A DNA stretch of 7,917 bases, from NCBI GenBank assembly GCA_028275265.1, contig JAPWUZ010000110.1:1-7917 (forward strand). The letters are read 5' to 3'. The position numbers and the translations under genes are program-made. The notes beneath the pieces are model-generated. The model did not search any database. It was given only the letters and a program-made list of their open reading frames with translations, and was not told the DNA's origin. Below, piece by piece: positions 7,139-7,917 of the stretch (position 1 is its first letter; the number at the start of each line of letters is the position of its first letter). Origin of the DNA: Armatimonadota bacterium (GTDB lineage: Bacteria > Armatimonadota > HRBIN16).

Positions 7139-7169
7139 GCTGTTCAGGAGAGAGTATAACATGAACAGC
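7139..7169. promoter_or_regulatory. Perfect 8-bp dyad over the GHL10 promoter, candidate operator
   Basis: GCTGTTCA (7139-7146) and TGAACAGC (7162-7169) are exact inverted copies separated by 15 nt, with arm centres 23 bp apart, about two helical turns. The dyad centre (7154) falls in the -10 box. The left arm covers the predicted transcription start and the right arm lies in the spacer. Only one arm would be transcribed, so this fits a DNA site for a dimeric repressor better than an RNA hairpin. The regulator is unknown; a sugar-responsive LacI- or GntR-type protein is a guess from the target gene. Confidence 0.5.
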
Positions 7170-7181
7170 CTGCCCGAACAA
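7153..7181 (-). promoter_or_regulatory. Sigma-70 promoter of the GHL10 gene
   Basis: On the minus strand, TTGTTC (7181-7176, a weak -35) and TATACT (7158-7153, 5 of 6 to the -10 consensus) are 17 nt apart. The predicted start is near 7146, with a leader of about 28 nt holding the Shine-Dalgarno. The IS remnant begins about 24 nt upstream of the -35, so the core promoter was left whole. Confidence 0.6.
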
Positions 7182-7205
7182 CCGGCTACATTCTGTGTGT
7201 GGTTT

Positions 7206-7246
7206 CCAATTTGAAATGTCCTATTTTATTCCCAATTTGAAATGTC
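7206..7246 (+). repeat. Two direct copies of a 15-bp motif at the left IS end
   Basis: CCAATTTGAAATGTC occurs at 7206-7220 and again, without change, at 7232-7246, a spacing of 26 bp. An inverted copy with one mismatch lies in the right terminal repeat at 7856-7870. These are likely transposase-binding motifs; the outer copy has no partner beyond the right end. Confidence 0.7.
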
Positions 7247-7250
7247 ACAT
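7218..7250 (+). repeat. Left terminal inverted repeat of the IS
   Basis: This 33-bp sequence matches the reverse complement of 7852-7884 at 29 positions. The inner 18 bases (7233-7250) differ at one base only, and the three outermost bases (GTC) are the same. Confidence 0.75.
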
Positions 7251-7851
7251 CGTCCGTGCGTTAGCCGAGTTGGGCATTGCGATACTCTATGCCCATACCC
7301 CCCAAGCCAAAGGCAGGGTAGAACGTCTGTTCCGCTTCTTCCAAGATAGGCTCATCAAGGAGATGCGGTTAGCAGGCATCACCGACTACACGCAGGCGAA
7401 CCGCTTCCTGCAGGAGCAGTTTCTGCCCTGGTATAACCAGCAGTATACCCGTTGCGTGCCCAATCGTTACCGTGCTTTGCCTGAAGAGGTAGACCTGCCG
7501 TTGGTGTTCTCGGTTCGGGAGGCACGCACGGTGGGCAAGGACAACACCCTGCGTTTTCGGGGACAGGTGTATCAGTTACTGCCCGCGCAGGGCTGTAAGA
7601 GTTGGGCAGGGAAGCGGGTGGAGGTTGTGCAGTTGCTGGACGGTAGCGAAGCGGTGTTGTATGATGGCAAGCGGCTGCGCTATGTGGTGTTGTCGGAGCC
7701 TGCGCCGCGAGCGGAGCGTGGGGAGGAGTTGCTGAGCCAGCGGCAGTATGTGGCGGAGCAGGAGCGCAAGGTGTGGAAGCCTCCAGCAGATCATCCTTGG
7801 CGGAGGAGTTGGAAGGTGAGAGGGTCTGTGATACAATCGAAGCGTTTGGAT

Positions 7852-7884
7852 ATGTGACATTTCAAACTGGGAATTAAATGTGAC
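7852..7884 (-). repeat. Right terminal inverted repeat of the IS
   Basis: This is the partner of 7218-7250. It begins within the last codons of the transposase remnant (the TGA stop is 7855-7857) and ends GTGAC at 7884. The 33 bases beyond it, to the window end, show no gene or repeat that I can support. Confidence 0.75.
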
Positions 7885-7917
7885 TCGCCATTGGTAACAA
7901 CAGAGTCGCGGGAGGGT

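Larger units (their letters stand above)
7195..7857 (+). pseudogene. Truncated transposase, C-terminal part (ISNCY/IS1202-like, DDE/rve type)
   Basis: The open frame of 220 codons starts at a GTG. Only from about 7252 (VRALAELGIAIL) does it look like transposase; the first 19 codons merely read through the left IS end. What remains is the end of the catalytic domain, with HTPQAKGRVERLF (the Glu at codon 43 is the likely third acid of the DDE triad), DRLIKEMRLAGI and FLPWYNQQYTR. It is followed by the C-terminal beta-rich part (LRFRGQVYQLLP, RVEVVQLLDG) and a basic tail with DHPWRR. Full-length relatives are typically about twice this size. The N-terminal helix-turn-helix region and the first two catalytic aspartates are missing, so the product cannot transpose on its own. 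There is no frameshift or internal stop. The stop at 7855-7857 overlaps the right terminal repeat. The family call rests on the residue pattern and is less sure than the transposase call itself. Confidence 0.8.
7206..7884 (+). mobile_element. Internally deleted insertion sequence (ISNCY/IS1202-like)
   Basis: A transposase remnant is bracketed by 33-bp terminal inverted repeats, 7218-7250 and 7852-7884, identical at 29 of 33 positions. The element is 667 bp between the repeat tips, or about 680 bp if the extra repeat copy starting at 7206 belongs to it. The left end is joined directly to late transposase sequence, so one internal deletion explains the structure. Comparing the flanks by eye, I found no target-site duplication. 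The exact left tip cannot be set from one copy. Confidence 0.75.

Noticed and set aside
7195..7251. The first 19 codons of the transposase frame as genuine protein
   Set aside because: They read straight through the left terminal repeat and do not resemble the transposase; similarity begins near 7252.
7191..7917. Target-site duplication flanking the IS
   Set aside because: Comparing the bases outside both terminal repeats gave no direct repeat of any convincing length.
1..7917. CRISPR array, tRNA, rRNA or riboswitch
   Set aside because: I saw no regularly spaced repeats, no tRNA- or rRNA-like sequence and no leader long enough for an aptamer; nearly all of the window is coding.

Overview
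The window reads as a compact bacterial chromosome segment of fairly high GC. Five genes lie head-to-tail on the minus strand, and an insertion-sequence remnant sits at the right edge on the plus strand. The starts I assign to purH, the terminase-like gene and the glycosidase-like gene each have a good Shine-Dalgarno sequence, and two of the promoters look like standard sigma-70 promoters. The gene mix (bacterial-type RqcH/NFACT, a GHL10/DUF187 glycosidase-like protein, an ISNCY/IS1202-like transposase) would suit an Armatimonadota-type or similar deep-branching, possibly thermophilic lineage. That placement is inference; nothing here fixes the taxon.

Layout in the direction of minus-strand transcription, right to left. 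(1) 7206-7884: a short IS of the ISNCY/IS1202-like type. Its 33-bp terminal inverted repeats match at 29 positions, but the transposase keeps only its C-terminal part. (2) 7118-5691: a GHL10 glycosyl-hydrolase-like protein with a C-terminal fibronectin-III-like tail and no visible signal peptide. It has its own promoter, with a perfect 8-bp dyad straddling the -10 box. (3) 5690-5581: a 110-bp intergenic stretch with a small symmetric hairpin. (4) 5580-4258: a complete phage-type terminase large subunit homologue with ATPase and nuclease motifs but no other phage gene nearby. (5) 4246-2513: rqcH, the NFACT factor of bacterial ribosome-associated quality control, starting 11 nt after the terminase stop. 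(6) 2440-860: purH, the bifunctional enzyme of the last two steps of IMP synthesis, with its own clear promoter and ribosome binding site. (7) 858-37: a TauE/SafE-family membrane permease whose ATG is one base from the purH stop. (8) 2-31: an extended -10 promoter that reads out of the left edge.

This suggests at least three transcription units: the glycosidase gene (possibly reading on into terminase-rqcH), purH-permease, and an unseen gene to the left. The points most worth a second look are the intact orphan terminase next to rqcH, the dyad over the glycosidase promoter, and the internally deleted IS with well-matched ends.
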